This document shows positions 6,374-13,338 of a DNA stretch of 20,254 nt, in pieces. Under the pieces are notes generated by a model that was not told the origin of the DNA, made no database searches, and was given only the letters and a program-made list of their open reading frames with translations. Location of the stretch: NCBI GenBank assembly GCA_020345785.1, contig CP070771.1, positions 6,686,511-6,706,764 of the forward strand, written 5' to 3'. The position numbers were made by a program, and so were the translations under genes. This stretch comes from Desulfobacterales bacterium (GTDB taxonomy: Bacteria; Desulfobacterota; Desulfobacteria; Desulfobacterales; JAFDCJ01). Position 1 is the first letter of the stretch; every line of letters starts with the position of its first letter.

Positions 6374-9035
6374 ACGCCTTTTCTATTTTCACTTTGCATG
6401 TCTTCCAGCCCGCTGCCCCGGGCTTTGTCAGATCAGACAGCCCGAAGAGATTCATGGCCTCATTTTTATTGACTCCTGCGGGGACGAAAATGCTGCCCGG
6501 GCTTAAGCCGGGCTTTAACTTGATCGCACGCGTCAGGGTACCGAATTGAGAGCGGACGACCACGGTATCTTCGTTCTGCAGCTCGAGATCGTCTGCGTCC
6601 TGCGGGCACATTTCTACTTTACCGGCCGATGCAAACTCCTGAATACGCTTAGATGCCCCGGTTCTGGTTCCACTTCCAAGGTGGTACCTTTTTGTACCGA
6701 CAATCGCTGTAAACGGATATTCCTGGTCGGCCGGCTCCTCTTCGGTGAAAACTACCGGATAAAAAGAAATCAACTCAGCGGCGTTGGATTCGAAAAGCGT
6801 TTTTTTAGTGCCCGTCATTTTAATCCAGGCCTCCTGACGGCCGTCGAGCGACTCGTACATGGGTAAGAATTGCCGAATTTCTTTTCTCATCTTTTCAAGG
6901 GAATCATAGGGCTCCCTTGCCCCAAGCCGGCACGCCAACAGATCGAGAATCTCCCAATCGGCTTTGGCCTTTCCGGGAGGTGGCACCACCGGATTGAACG
7001 ATTGAATTCTGCCCTCTAAATTGGTAAACGATCCCTGCTTTTCGCTTAAAGCCGCACCGGCCAGCACGGCGTCTGCTATTTGGGCGGTTTCGCTGTTGAT
7101 AATATCCTGCACCACCAGAAAATCTAAATTTTGAAGCGCCCGGCGCACCCGGTCACTTTCCGGCAATGCCCGCAGCGGATTTTCGCCCATAACGAAGAGG
7201 GCTTTCAGGTTTCCTTTTTCGGCGGCTTCAATGATACGGACCATGTTAAGGCCGGCGTCCGGTGATAGATTTGTCTTCCAGTTTTTCTCCCATTTTTTTC
7301 TGACGGCCTGATCGTCCAGGGGATGTCGGCCGGGCAACATGTCCGGCAACGCCCCCATGTCCATAGCGCCCTGTTGATTGTTTTCCTTTGCAAGCACGTA
7401 AATACCGGCTCCTTTACTGCCCAGGCTTCCGGTCATCAGGGTCAGGTTCAGGATTGCTCCCAGAGTATGCATGCCGCTTTTCTGTTGGAGGATGCCGTTT
7501 CCAATGACGACAGCTATTTTTTTGCCTTTTATAAGCTCGGCGGCAGCCTTGAGGGCGTCCTTTGACAGACCTGTTTTACGGCTGACCTTCTCAATGTCCA
7601 GCGAGGACAGACCATAGCGAAAAAGGCTGAAACCCTCCGTATAGCGGTCGATGAATTTTGCATCATAGGCCTCTTTTTCATGCAGCAGTGCCGTTAGGCC
7701 GTTGAACAGCTCAAGATCGCTCTGGGGTTTGACAGGCAGCCACAGGCGCGAGAAGCCGGTCAATTCCGTCCGGCGGGGATCCGCAACGATCAAAGGGACG
7801 CCCTGCCTGGCCGCCCTTTTAAGATAATAACCGACCACCGGAACCGAATGATTGGGGTCCGCACCGAGTATGAAAATAACTTCGGCTTGGGCAAGATCGG
7901 CCAGGCGATTCATGCGATAGCCGCCATCGGTTTTCTCATCCAATACTTTCAGCAGGGATTGGCCGAATATGTACCCGCCGCTGTCTATATTATTGGTGCC
8001 GATGAATACCCGGGCGATTTTTTGGAAGAGGTAGTTTTCCTCGCTGGAGCACTTGGAAGAGCCGAGGAACGCAATGCTCTGGGGACCGTTTTCGTGTTTA
8101 ATTTCCATGAGGCGGCTTGCCACCTGATCCAGCGCCTCTTCCCAGGATACGGGCGCCAGCACCGCTGTGCCGTCATTATTGCGCTTGCGCAGCAGCGGAC
8201 CGACAAGGCGTTCGGAGGAATTTAAAAAATCGTGGGCAAAGTGACCCCGAACGCACAGGGTCGCGCCATTGACGCTCTGGGGCTGGTGGGCCGGGTTTAC
8301 TTCAATAACGTGTTTGTCGGCAGCGCCCACAGCCAGGCGGCAGCCGACACCGCAAAACCCGCAGATTGAAACCGCTTCGTAAGCTGGGCTTCCCACGAAA
8401 CGGGTATTTTTAGTTGACAGCGCACCGGTCGGGCACAGACTGACACAGGTTCCGCAAAATGTGCAGCTGGACTGCTCCAAACCCAACTCATGAACGGTGG
8501 CCGGACGGGACCCGAAGCCGCGCATATTGTAATCAATGGCGCCGACCACCACCAGTTCGTGATCGGCCCGGATGCATTTGCCGCACAGGATGCACTTGCT
8601 GAGATCCCTGATGATGAACGGGTTGGCCTGCTCGAGAGGCTTGAAATTGGGCATGTGGTAGAGGTTTGTCTCCCCGATTCCCAAATTGGCAGCTACCTGG
8701 CGCAGTTGACAGCGGTTACCTTTGCTGCAGACAATGCAGGATTCAGGATGCTCGGCGATCATCAGGCGGACAATGTTGCGGCGATGCTTGACGATGCGCG
8801 GCGATGCGGTTTGCAGGACCATGTCCCGGGCGACGGGGGTGACACAGGAGGCCATGAGACGTCCGGTTTTTTCGTCTTCCACCAGACACATGCGGCAGGC
8901 TCCGAAAGGTTTTAAATCCGGATGGTGGCAGAGTCTGGGGATCTTTATGCCGTTTTGTTCGGCTGCCTCCAAAATACTCGATTGGGCGGAACAGGTGATT
9001 TTTCGGCCGTCAATGGTCAAGGGGATGGTATCCAA
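6372..9035 (-). CDS. NuoG/formate-dehydrogenase-alpha-like iron-sulfur protein lacking the Sec/Cys metal ligand
   Basis: An 887-residue member of the molybdopterin oxidoreductase family with a NuoG-type N-terminus. In order: [2Fe-2S] ligands C36, C47, C50, C64; His-Cys3 cluster H96, C100, C103, C109; a ferredoxin-like pair C148, C151, C154 and C191, C194, C197, C201; the FdhA-type [4Fe-4S] site C225, C228, C232, C261; the molybdopterin fold (about 290-700); and a C-terminal dinucleotide-binding domain (about 770-887). Where formate dehydrogenases have Sec/Cys followed by His, this protein has Phe357-Gly358 (7962-7967). The expected fourth Cys of the first ferredoxin motif is Asp158. It is thus unlikely to oxidise formate and more likely wires electrons like NuoG. 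The start is TTG at 9035, chosen for AAGGAG 8 nt upstream. Automated annotation would probably name it formate dehydrogenase alpha subunit. Confidence 0.9.
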   Translation of the reverse strand: MDTIPLTIDGRKITCSAQSSILEAAEQNGIKIPRLCHHPDLKPFGACRMCLVEDEKTGRLMASCVTPVARDMVLQTASPRIVKHRRNIVRLMIAEHPESCIVCSKGNRCQLRQVAANLGIGETNLYHMPNFKPLEQANPFIIRDLSKCILCGKCIRADHELVVVGAIDYNMRGFGSRPATVHELGLEQSSCTFCGTCVSLCPTGALSTKNTRFVGSPAYEAVSICGFCGVGCRLAVGAADKHVIEVNPAHQPQSVNGATLCVRGHFAHDFLNSSERLVGPLLRKRNNDGTAVLAPVSWEEALDQVASRLMEIKHENGPQSIAFLGSSKCSSEENYLFQKIARVFIGTNNIDSGGYIFGQSLLKVLDEKTDGGYRMNRLADLAQAEVIFILGADPNHSVPVVGYYLKRAARQGVPLIVADPRRTELTGFSRLWLPVKPQSDLELFNGLTALLHEKEAYDAKFIDRYTEGFSLFRYGLSSLDIEKVSRKTGLSKDALKAAAELIKGKKIAVVIGNGILQQKSGMHTLGAILNLTLMTGSLGSKGAGIYVLAKENNQQGAMDMGALPDMLPGRHPLDDQAVRKKWEKNWKTNLSPDAGLNMVRIIEAAEKGNLKALFVMGENPLRALPESDRVRRALQNLDFLVVQDIINSETAQIADAVLAGAALSEKQGSFTNLEGRIQSFNPVVPPPGKAKADWEILDLLACRLGAREPYDSLEKMRKEIRQFLPMYESLDGRQEAWIKMTGTKKTLFESNAAELISFYPVVFTEEEPADQEYPFTAIVGTKRYHLGSGTRTGASKRIQEFASAGKVEMCPQDADDLELQNEDTVVVRSQFGTLTRAIKLKPGLSPGSIFVPAGVNKNEAMNLFGLSDLTKPGAAGWKTCKVKIEKA

Positions 9036-9132
9036 GAGATTGGCTCCTTATCTCGCGTGTACACGGCTTTTCTTCTTCGACAGTTAAAATGATAGCAGCA
9101 ATGTAAGGTATTGACCTGTTGAGGATAGTCTT

Positions 9133-9207
9133 GTTTCGAGTTGCGATTTGCGCGGTATTCAAGGGAAAATTTCCTTCCTTTTAACCACGTATCGCGTGAC
9201 TCGAAAC
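9133..9207. repeat. Separated inverted repeat in the MetF2 to NuoG-like gap
   Basis: GTTTCGAGT (9133-9141) and ACTCGAAAC (9199-9207) are perfect 9-nt inverted arms, with further partial pairing (GCGAT / ATCGC) just inside. They occupy the 185-nt gap between two minus-strand genes. Could be an mRNA stem or a dispersed element; no T-tract follows. Confidence 0.5.
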
Positions 9208-9220
9208 GCGTAACCCGGCG

Positions 9221-10096
9221 CTATTTCAACTTGGCTGCATCCAGATAAAGTTTTAGATTTTCCTCTGCGCCGATGGTGATAATGTGAACTCCCTGGCACA
9301 GGTCTTTGAGAGCTTTTACGATGTCGGTAAAAATTTCAATGCTGGCCTTTTGCCGGTCGGGAGCCCGGGCCAGTTTCTGGATCATCCAATCCGGCACCAT
9401 GCCCGATTTAATATGGCGGTTCAGGAAACGGGCCATCCCGGCGGTGCGTAAAATCATGACCTCTGCAATCACCGGAGTGGCGAAAGTATCGGTTCTCTTC
9501 AAAAACTTTGCAAACTGATCCACATCGAAGACCGGTGTCGTTAAAAAATAGCCCGTGCCGATTTTAGTCATTTCCTCCATTTCTTTCATTTCCAGATCCG
9601 GAACATTCTTGCCCCAGGATGATTCAACGCCGGATCCCAGCAAAAATTCGGCGCTAGATTTAAGTGTATCTCCCTCAACCGAGTGACCTTCACGGATATG
9701 CTCCAGTACAGACTGCAACTTTCCGGCATCCACATGGAAAAACATCATTTCCTGTAAACTGTCGCCGGTAATGCGATAGTCTTCGGTAAAGACCAACAGA
9801 TTATCAATACCGGCATTATGCGCCTCAATCAGATTGCTCTGCAGCTGAATACGATCTTTATCCCGGGTCGTGGTCTGGTAAATCGGCTCCAGCTGGCTTT
9901 GGTTCAGCAGTTCGCAGGTCCGGATCGTGTCGCCGACGATGCCTTCAAATTCCACTTCCGATAAAGATACGCCGTCTACCCGGCCGCGTACCTGGGCCAA
10001 AGAACGTACAAGATCTTCCGGTTCCTGATCGATCGGCGCCTGGACCTCTGAAGTGACCACAAACTTCTTTTTGTCCAAGGCTTCTTTTAGCTTCAT
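9221..10096 (-). CDS. Second, divergent MetF-like protein (MetF2)
   Basis: A 291-residue paralogue of MetF. The overall pattern aligns end to end (KFVVTSEV near the start, GMARFLN at 220-226, GVHIITIG near the end). Glu17 and Asp106 match the catalytic Glu and Asp of MetF, but LTGD has become FTED and the conserved Gln of the TQ motif is Thr187 (9536-9538), followed by Pro188. In E. coli MetF this Gln contacts the flavin and both substrates, so activity or substrate may differ. The ATG at 10096 is chosen over a more upstream in-frame codon because AAGGGG lies just before it and the N-terminus then matches MetF. It opens the presumed MetF2, NuoG-like, NuoE, NuoF-GltD, MetV, MetF series. It could be a structural or electron-accepting subunit, or act on another pterin. 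Confidence 0.85.
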   Translation of the reverse strand: MKLKEALDKKKFVVTSEVQAPIDQEPEDLVRSLAQVRGRVDGVSLSEVEFEGIVGDTIRTCELLNQSQLEPIYQTTTRDKDRIQLQSNLIEAHNAGIDNLLVFTEDYRITGDSLQEMMFFHVDAGKLQSVLEHIREGHSVEGDTLKSSAEFLLGSGVESSWGKNVPDLEMKEMEEMTKIGTGYFLTTPVFDVDQFAKFLKRTDTFATPVIAEVMILRTAGMARFLNRHIKSGMVPDWMIQKLARAPDRQKASIEIFTDIVKALKDLCQGVHIITIGAEENLKLYLDAAKLK

Positions 10097-10110
10097 AATT
10101 GCCACCCCTT

Positions 10111-10145
10111 GAATTGAATATTTTATATTGTCAATTGAATATTTG
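10111..10145. repeat. ATTGAAT-type AT-rich repeat upstream of MetF2
   Basis: Two ATTGAAT units (10113-10119 and 10134-10140) lie 21 nt apart, a multiple of seven, separated by degenerate units. The array is just upstream of the MetF2 ribosome-binding site. Same family as the arrays at 10331, 14754, 14846 and 16383. Confidence 0.65.
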
Positions 10146-10330
10146 AGGAATCCTATCGTTTTTTTAATTATCAAGCGATGACGACCAACGATCCTTTGAA
10201 TTTGAATTGATTATTTCCTATTTACTAGTCCCAAATGAACTTTGTCTCTTTCGAAGACAATAGAGGGAATTCCGATCCAATTCCGAAAGCTTTTGTGTAG
10301 AGCTAAAAAGAAGAGCAAAATTCCTCAAAT

Positions 10331-10351
10331 ATTCAATCTTCAATATTCATT
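10331..10351. repeat. ATTGAA heptad array abutting the response-regulator stop
   Basis: Three heptads (ATTCAAT, CTTCAAT, ATTCATT on the plus strand) run into the TAA stop of the response regulator at 10351-10353, sharing one base. Read on the minus strand the array starts directly after the gene. Confidence 0.7.
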
Positions 10352-10923
10352 TATCTCAGCCCTAACAGTCGCGCCACTTCTTCCTTCAGCTGCGGTAATG
10401 GAAAAGGTTTCGAAAAGCAGGCGTCGGCGCCGTACTCTTTCATTTTCTTGAATTTCTCTTCGTCCAGATACGCGGACAGGACGATAATTTTGGTGTCCTT
10501 GGTCTCCGGATTTTCCTTGATTTTTTTACATACTTCGTACCCTTTGATGTCGGGCATCATAATATCCAATATCAGCAAATTCGGTGCAAAATGACGAACC
10601 TGCAGGCCGGCTTCAAAACCATCGGATGCGGATATCACCTCATAATCAAATTCGTCTTCCTCCAATGCCTGTACGATGGTTTCTACAATAATCGGGTCAT
10701 CATCCACCACCAGAATCTTCTGCTTCCCCTCCGCCGGTTTTTCTTTGGGAATTGGGATACCCTGCTTGTTCATAAAAACTTCCAGGTCTGATTTGTTGAT
10801 GCGTCGATGGCCCCCCACGGTTTTGTAGGCCTTGATATGTCCCGACTCGATCCAGTTGATAATCGTTTTGGGAGACACATTGCAGTACTGACTGGCTTTA
10901 AATACGGTAAGTATGTCTTCCAT
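10351..10923 (-). CDS. Response regulator with N-terminal MerR/excisionase-type HTH and C-terminal receiver domain
   Basis: A 190-residue two-domain protein. Residues 4-52 form a helix-turn-helix of the excisionase/MerR kind (KASQYCNVSPKTIINWI then a GGHRRI wing). Residues 68-190 are a receiver domain with the acidic pocket Asp74-Asp76, phospho-acceptor Asp120 (LILDIMMPD), Ser150 and Lys172 (SKPF). The order HTH then receiver is the reverse of OmpR or NarL regulators. No histidine kinase is adjacent, so it is an orphan. The ATG at 10923 is chosen because GAAGGAG is 7 nt upstream; an in-frame TTG at 10938 would place that site inside the gene. It has its own likely promoter and sits 254 nt upstream of MetF2, so it could control that series, but the sequence does not prove it. 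Confidence 0.92.
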   Translation of the reverse strand: MEDILTVFKASQYCNVSPKTIINWIESGHIKAYKTVGGHRRINKSDLEVFMNKQGIPIPKEKPAEGKQKILVVDDDPIIVETIVQALEEDEFDYEVISASDGFEAGLQVRHFAPNLLILDIMMPDIKGYEVCKKIKENPETKDTKIIVLSAYLDEEKFKKMKEYGADACFSKPFPLPQLKEEVARLLGLR

Positions 10924-10962
10924 AACCGGCTCCTTCAATTTTTACAGTTATTATAGATTTTT

Positions 10963-10991
10963 CTATTAAATAATTCGGGAGCACTTGTCAA
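10963..10991 (-). promoter_or_regulatory. Sigma70-type promoter of the response-regulator gene
   Basis: On the minus strand a perfect -35 box TTGACA (10986-10991) is followed by TTTAAT (10965-10970) at 15-bp spacing, or TAATAG (10963-10968) at 17 bp. The start codon lies about 40 nt further on. The surrounding DNA is strongly AT-rich. The -35 is perfect; the exact -10 is uncertain. Confidence 0.55.
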
Positions 10992-11066
10992 GTATTTTTT
11001 TATTATTTTGCTTAAAAAATTATAAATTCTTAAAATTTATTGATAATTGATCGTTGTGGATATTGA

Positions 11067-11123
11067 ATAGAAATGGCGGAGAATTATAGAATTTATAGAA
11101 ATTAGAGTTTTTAAATTTCTATA
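11067..11123. promoter_or_regulatory. Cluster of ATAGAA boxes with 10-bp inverted repeat, possible operator
   Basis: ATAGAA occurs at 11067-11072, 11086-11091 and 11095-11100, and inverted at 11117-11122. TATAGAAATT (11094-11103) and AATTTCTATA (11114-11123) form perfect 10-bp arms with a 10-nt centre. The cluster is between the GlxA-type gene stop and the response-regulator promoter. A binding site for a dimeric regulator is plausible, or an AT-rich stem ending the GlxA-type transcript. Confidence 0.45.
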
Positions 11124-11160
11124 ACGGAGGATTAAATGGAGAAATGTACTTCGGTGATCT

Positions 11161-12153
11161 TTATAAGGGACCGAATTGAACGCGACGTCGATATTCCGAC
11201 GGCGTCAATCCGGTGATTTTTTTAAACACCCTGCGAAAGAAAGCCACGTCCAGATACCCCACCTCGCCGGCAACATGATCAATGCTTTGTTGGCTGTCTG
11301 AAAGTTTTCTCTTGGCGGTTTCAATACGCAGGCGCTGGAAATATTCAAGCGGCGTATCGCCGGTGGCCCTTTTGAAGCGGCGTTTGAAATTGCGTTCGCT
11401 CATTGCCACTGCCCTGGCGAGCTGTGCGATATCCAATGTTGAGGGGATTTGCTTTTCCATTAATTGTTGGGCTTTCAGGATTGACCTGTCGCCATGCCGC
11501 ATTTGATACTCAAAAATCGCGTAGGGATTCTGGGATGAGCGTTTTCCGTCTAAAACAAGTGCACGCGCGCATTGCTCGGCGACCTCATAACCACAATATT
11601 CCTCCACCAGGAAGAAACATAGCTCTGCATAAGCATTGATTCCACCGGAGCAGTAAATGTTGCCGTCGCGCGTAATGAGACGTTCCGGTCGCAAATCCAC
11701 TTTTGGATAATCGCGACGAAATTTTTGAACATACCCCCAATGGGTGGTTGCCTGGCGGTGATCCAGCATACCGGCCTCGGCCAGCACAAATGCTCCGGTG
11801 CAAATGCTGGCTAATTTTGTACCGGAATCATAATGCTTGTGCAGCCATGGAATTATCGTTTTGTGCCACCGGCGGCGGTCTGAAATATCGGCCGCAGTTA
11901 TTATGATAAGGTCTGTCGATGTCACTGCCGTCATGGAACGATGCGGCATGATGCCAAGGCCGTTCATACATCGAATTTCATCGCCTGCCGGACTCACCAG
12001 CTCAACGGTAAATAAGGGGGATGGCATGCCCTCGCAGAGCAGCTGCCACAACTGACCCGCCTGGCTAAAGACATCCAAAGGTCCGGTGAGGGTCGTCGGC
12101 AGGGTATTCGGCATACCCAGAATCGTTACGCGATTTAATGCTTTTTGGCCCAT
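11161..12153 (-). CDS. GlxA-family AraC-type transcriptional regulator (DJ-1/PfpI domain plus HTH)
   Basis: A 330-residue regulator. Residues about 8-190 form a DJ-1/PfpI-like class I amidotransferase fold with the nucleophile-elbow Cys118 (SICTGAF). Residues about 228-325 form the paired AraC helix-turn-helix domain (second helix pair ending GLTPSEYRRR). This layout is that of the GlxA/FtrA group, whose known members sense metabolites such as glycine betaine, carnitine or arginine derivatives and usually activate adjacent catabolic genes. The ATG at 12153 follows GAGGA. It is divergent from the thioesterase gene with 91 nt between the starts, so that gene is the most obvious target. Effector unknown; the DJ-1 domain may bind ligand without catalysis. 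Confidence 0.93.
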   Translation of the reverse strand: MGQKALNRVTILGMPNTLPTTLTGPLDVFSQAGQLWQLLCEGMPSPLFTVELVSPAGDEIRCMNGLGIMPHRSMTAVTSTDLIIITAADISDRRRWHKTIIPWLHKHYDSGTKLASICTGAFVLAEAGMLDHRQATTHWGYVQKFRRDYPKVDLRPERLITRDGNIYCSGGINAYAELCFFLVEEYCGYEVAEQCARALVLDGKRSSQNPYAIFEYQMRHGDRSILKAQQLMEKQIPSTLDIAQLARAVAMSERNFKRRFKRATGDTPLEYFQRLRIETAKRKLSDSQQSIDHVAGEVGYLDVAFFRRVFKKITGLTPSEYRRRVQFGPL

Positions 12154-12244
12154 CTATCTTCCTCATTTGTCACTTTTGTCGCTTTTAAAAAGCAGTCGAT
12201 CGGGTACTATATAAAACAAAACAGGAAAGGAGACAATTAACGAT

Positions 12245-12724
12245 ATGATTCATAATTTATTTCAGCCGACATTTAAAGTTAACTGGGCGGATCTTGATGC
12301 CAATCATCACATGCGCAATACGGCCTACCTCGATTATGCCGCCCAGGCCCGTTTTCTTTTTCTGAATTCAAACGGTTTTACACCGGCTGATTTCAGTGCT
12401 GAGCGGATCGGGCCGGTAGTATTCTCCGACGAGATTACGTATGAAAATGAATTGCGGTTCCTTGAGGAATTCAGCGTGGATCTGAAACTGGGCGGAATCA
12501 GCGAAGATGGGTCAAAGTTTGTCTTTCTCAACAACTTTATCAATCTCGGTGGCAAGCTTTGCGCTACCGTAAAAACAAAAGCGGCCTGGTTTGATCTGCA
12601 AAGCAGAAAACTGAGACCGCCGCCTGCCCGATTAAAAAAAGTGCTTGAGCAGATGGATAAGTCGGAGGATTTTCACATACGTCAGCAAGAAACCGCAGAT
12701 GCCAGCGAGCGCAGGATAAAATAG
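12245..12724 (+). CDS. Hot-dog fold acyl-CoA thioesterase (4HBT/FadM-like)
   Basis: A 159-residue single-domain protein, the only plus-strand gene in the window. The N-terminal signature WADLDANHHMRNTAYLDY (18-35) is the 4-hydroxybenzoyl-CoA thioesterase/FadM pattern, with Asp in the D-x-D segment as the probable catalytic residue. Such enzymes hydrolyse acyl-CoA or acyl-ACP in the cytosol. Length is typical. The ATG at 12245 has AGGAG about 12 nt upstream, a rather long spacing. It diverges from the GlxA-type regulator, and its last 43 nt overlap the 3' end of dhaL on the other strand. Substrate cannot be read from the sequence. Confidence 0.88.
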   Translation: MIHNLFQPTFKVNWADLDANHHMRNTAYLDYAAQARFLFLNSNGFTPADFSAERIGPVVFSDEITYENELRFLEEFSVDLKLGGISEDGSKFVFLNNFINLGGKLCATVKTKAAWFDLQSRKLRPPPARLKKVLEQMDKSEDFHIRQQETADASERRIK

Positions 12725-13320
12725 CAGGAAGTGGCGCCGGCGTCCTGGTGCCCGATGGTTCTCTCCCCCAGGCGGCTGGCGCGGCCGATTTTGGCCAGCA
12801 TATTCCGAGTGGATTCCATGCCTTTTTTGGCTGCCGCTTCAAAATCCGCCAGCGCTTGCGGCAGCGGTTTGCCTTCTTTTTCAGCGGCTTCAATGGCTCT
12901 TACGGCCGGCGAGAGCGTATCAATCAAGGTTTTATCGCCCGGACCGGCCTTGCCGATATCCAGAATGCCTTTTTCGCCTGTTTGAAGCATTCCCTTCAGG
13001 TCACTCAAGGTCAGCTCGCTCTTGCCGGCACTTTCCTGGGAAAGCTTCAGGAAAAAAGTACCGTATAAAGCGCCCATGGCACCGCCGACAGAATTTAGCA
13101 CCACCATACCCACCGCTTTGAAAAGTGCCCCAACATCTTCGGCCGGGCTTTCGGCCAGTTTTTTCTTTACCTGCCGGAAGCACTTGGCCATATTGACCCC
13201 GTGATCTCCGTCTCCGATGGCACCGTCCAGCTCCGAGAGATAGTCTTTTTCATTTTCGATGGTATCACACATGTTTTCCAAAGCTTTCAACATCTGGGGG
13301 GTGGTGATGGTTTCTGTCAT
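12682..13320 (-). CDS. dhaL: Dihydroxyacetone-kinase-type phosphotransfer subunit DhaL
   Basis: A 212-residue all-helical nucleotide-binding subunit of the DhaK/DhaL kinase family. The Mg-ADP/ATP binding motif DGAIGDGDHG (with the three conserved Asp residues) and the C-terminal GERTIGHQDAGATS loop are visible; the usual Pro of HQDPGA is Ala. DhaL carries the nucleotide that phosphorylates the ketose held covalently by DhaK. Start: an ATG at 13338 lacks a ribosome-binding site, while ATG 13320 has AAGGAT 9 nt upstream and matches the family N-terminus. dhaK lies 408 nt upstream rather than adjacent. No PTS-type DhaM is in the window, so either ATP is the direct phosphate donor or DhaM is elsewhere. 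Confidence 0.9.
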   Translation of the reverse strand: MTETITTPQMLKALENMCDTIENEKDYLSELDGAIGDGDHGVNMAKCFRQVKKKLAESPAEDVGALFKAVGMVVLNSVGGAMGALYGTFFLKLSQESAGKSELTLSDLKGMLQTGEKGILDIGKAGPGDKTLIDTLSPAVRAIEAAEKEGKPLPQALADFEAAAKKGMESTRNMLAKIGRASRLGERTIGHQDAGATSCYFILRSLASAVSC

Positions 13321-13338
13321 ACTGTCATATCCTTGCAT

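Noticed and set aside
7921..7995. Possible in-frame TGA selenocysteine codon in the FdhA-like gene
   Set aside because: The codons at the expected position are TTC GGC; the frame is open throughout and no TGA is involved.
10097..10174. 26-residue N-terminal extension of MetF2
   Set aside because: The extension is encoded by the AT-rich repeat, whereas ATG 10096 has a ribosome-binding site and matches the MetF N-terminus.
12154..12244. Promoters in the divergent GlxA-type/thioesterase gap
   Set aside because: TTGTCA/TTGTCG and TACTAT/TATATAA-like boxes occur but not at a credible 15-19 bp spacing, so no promoter is called although one must exist nearby.
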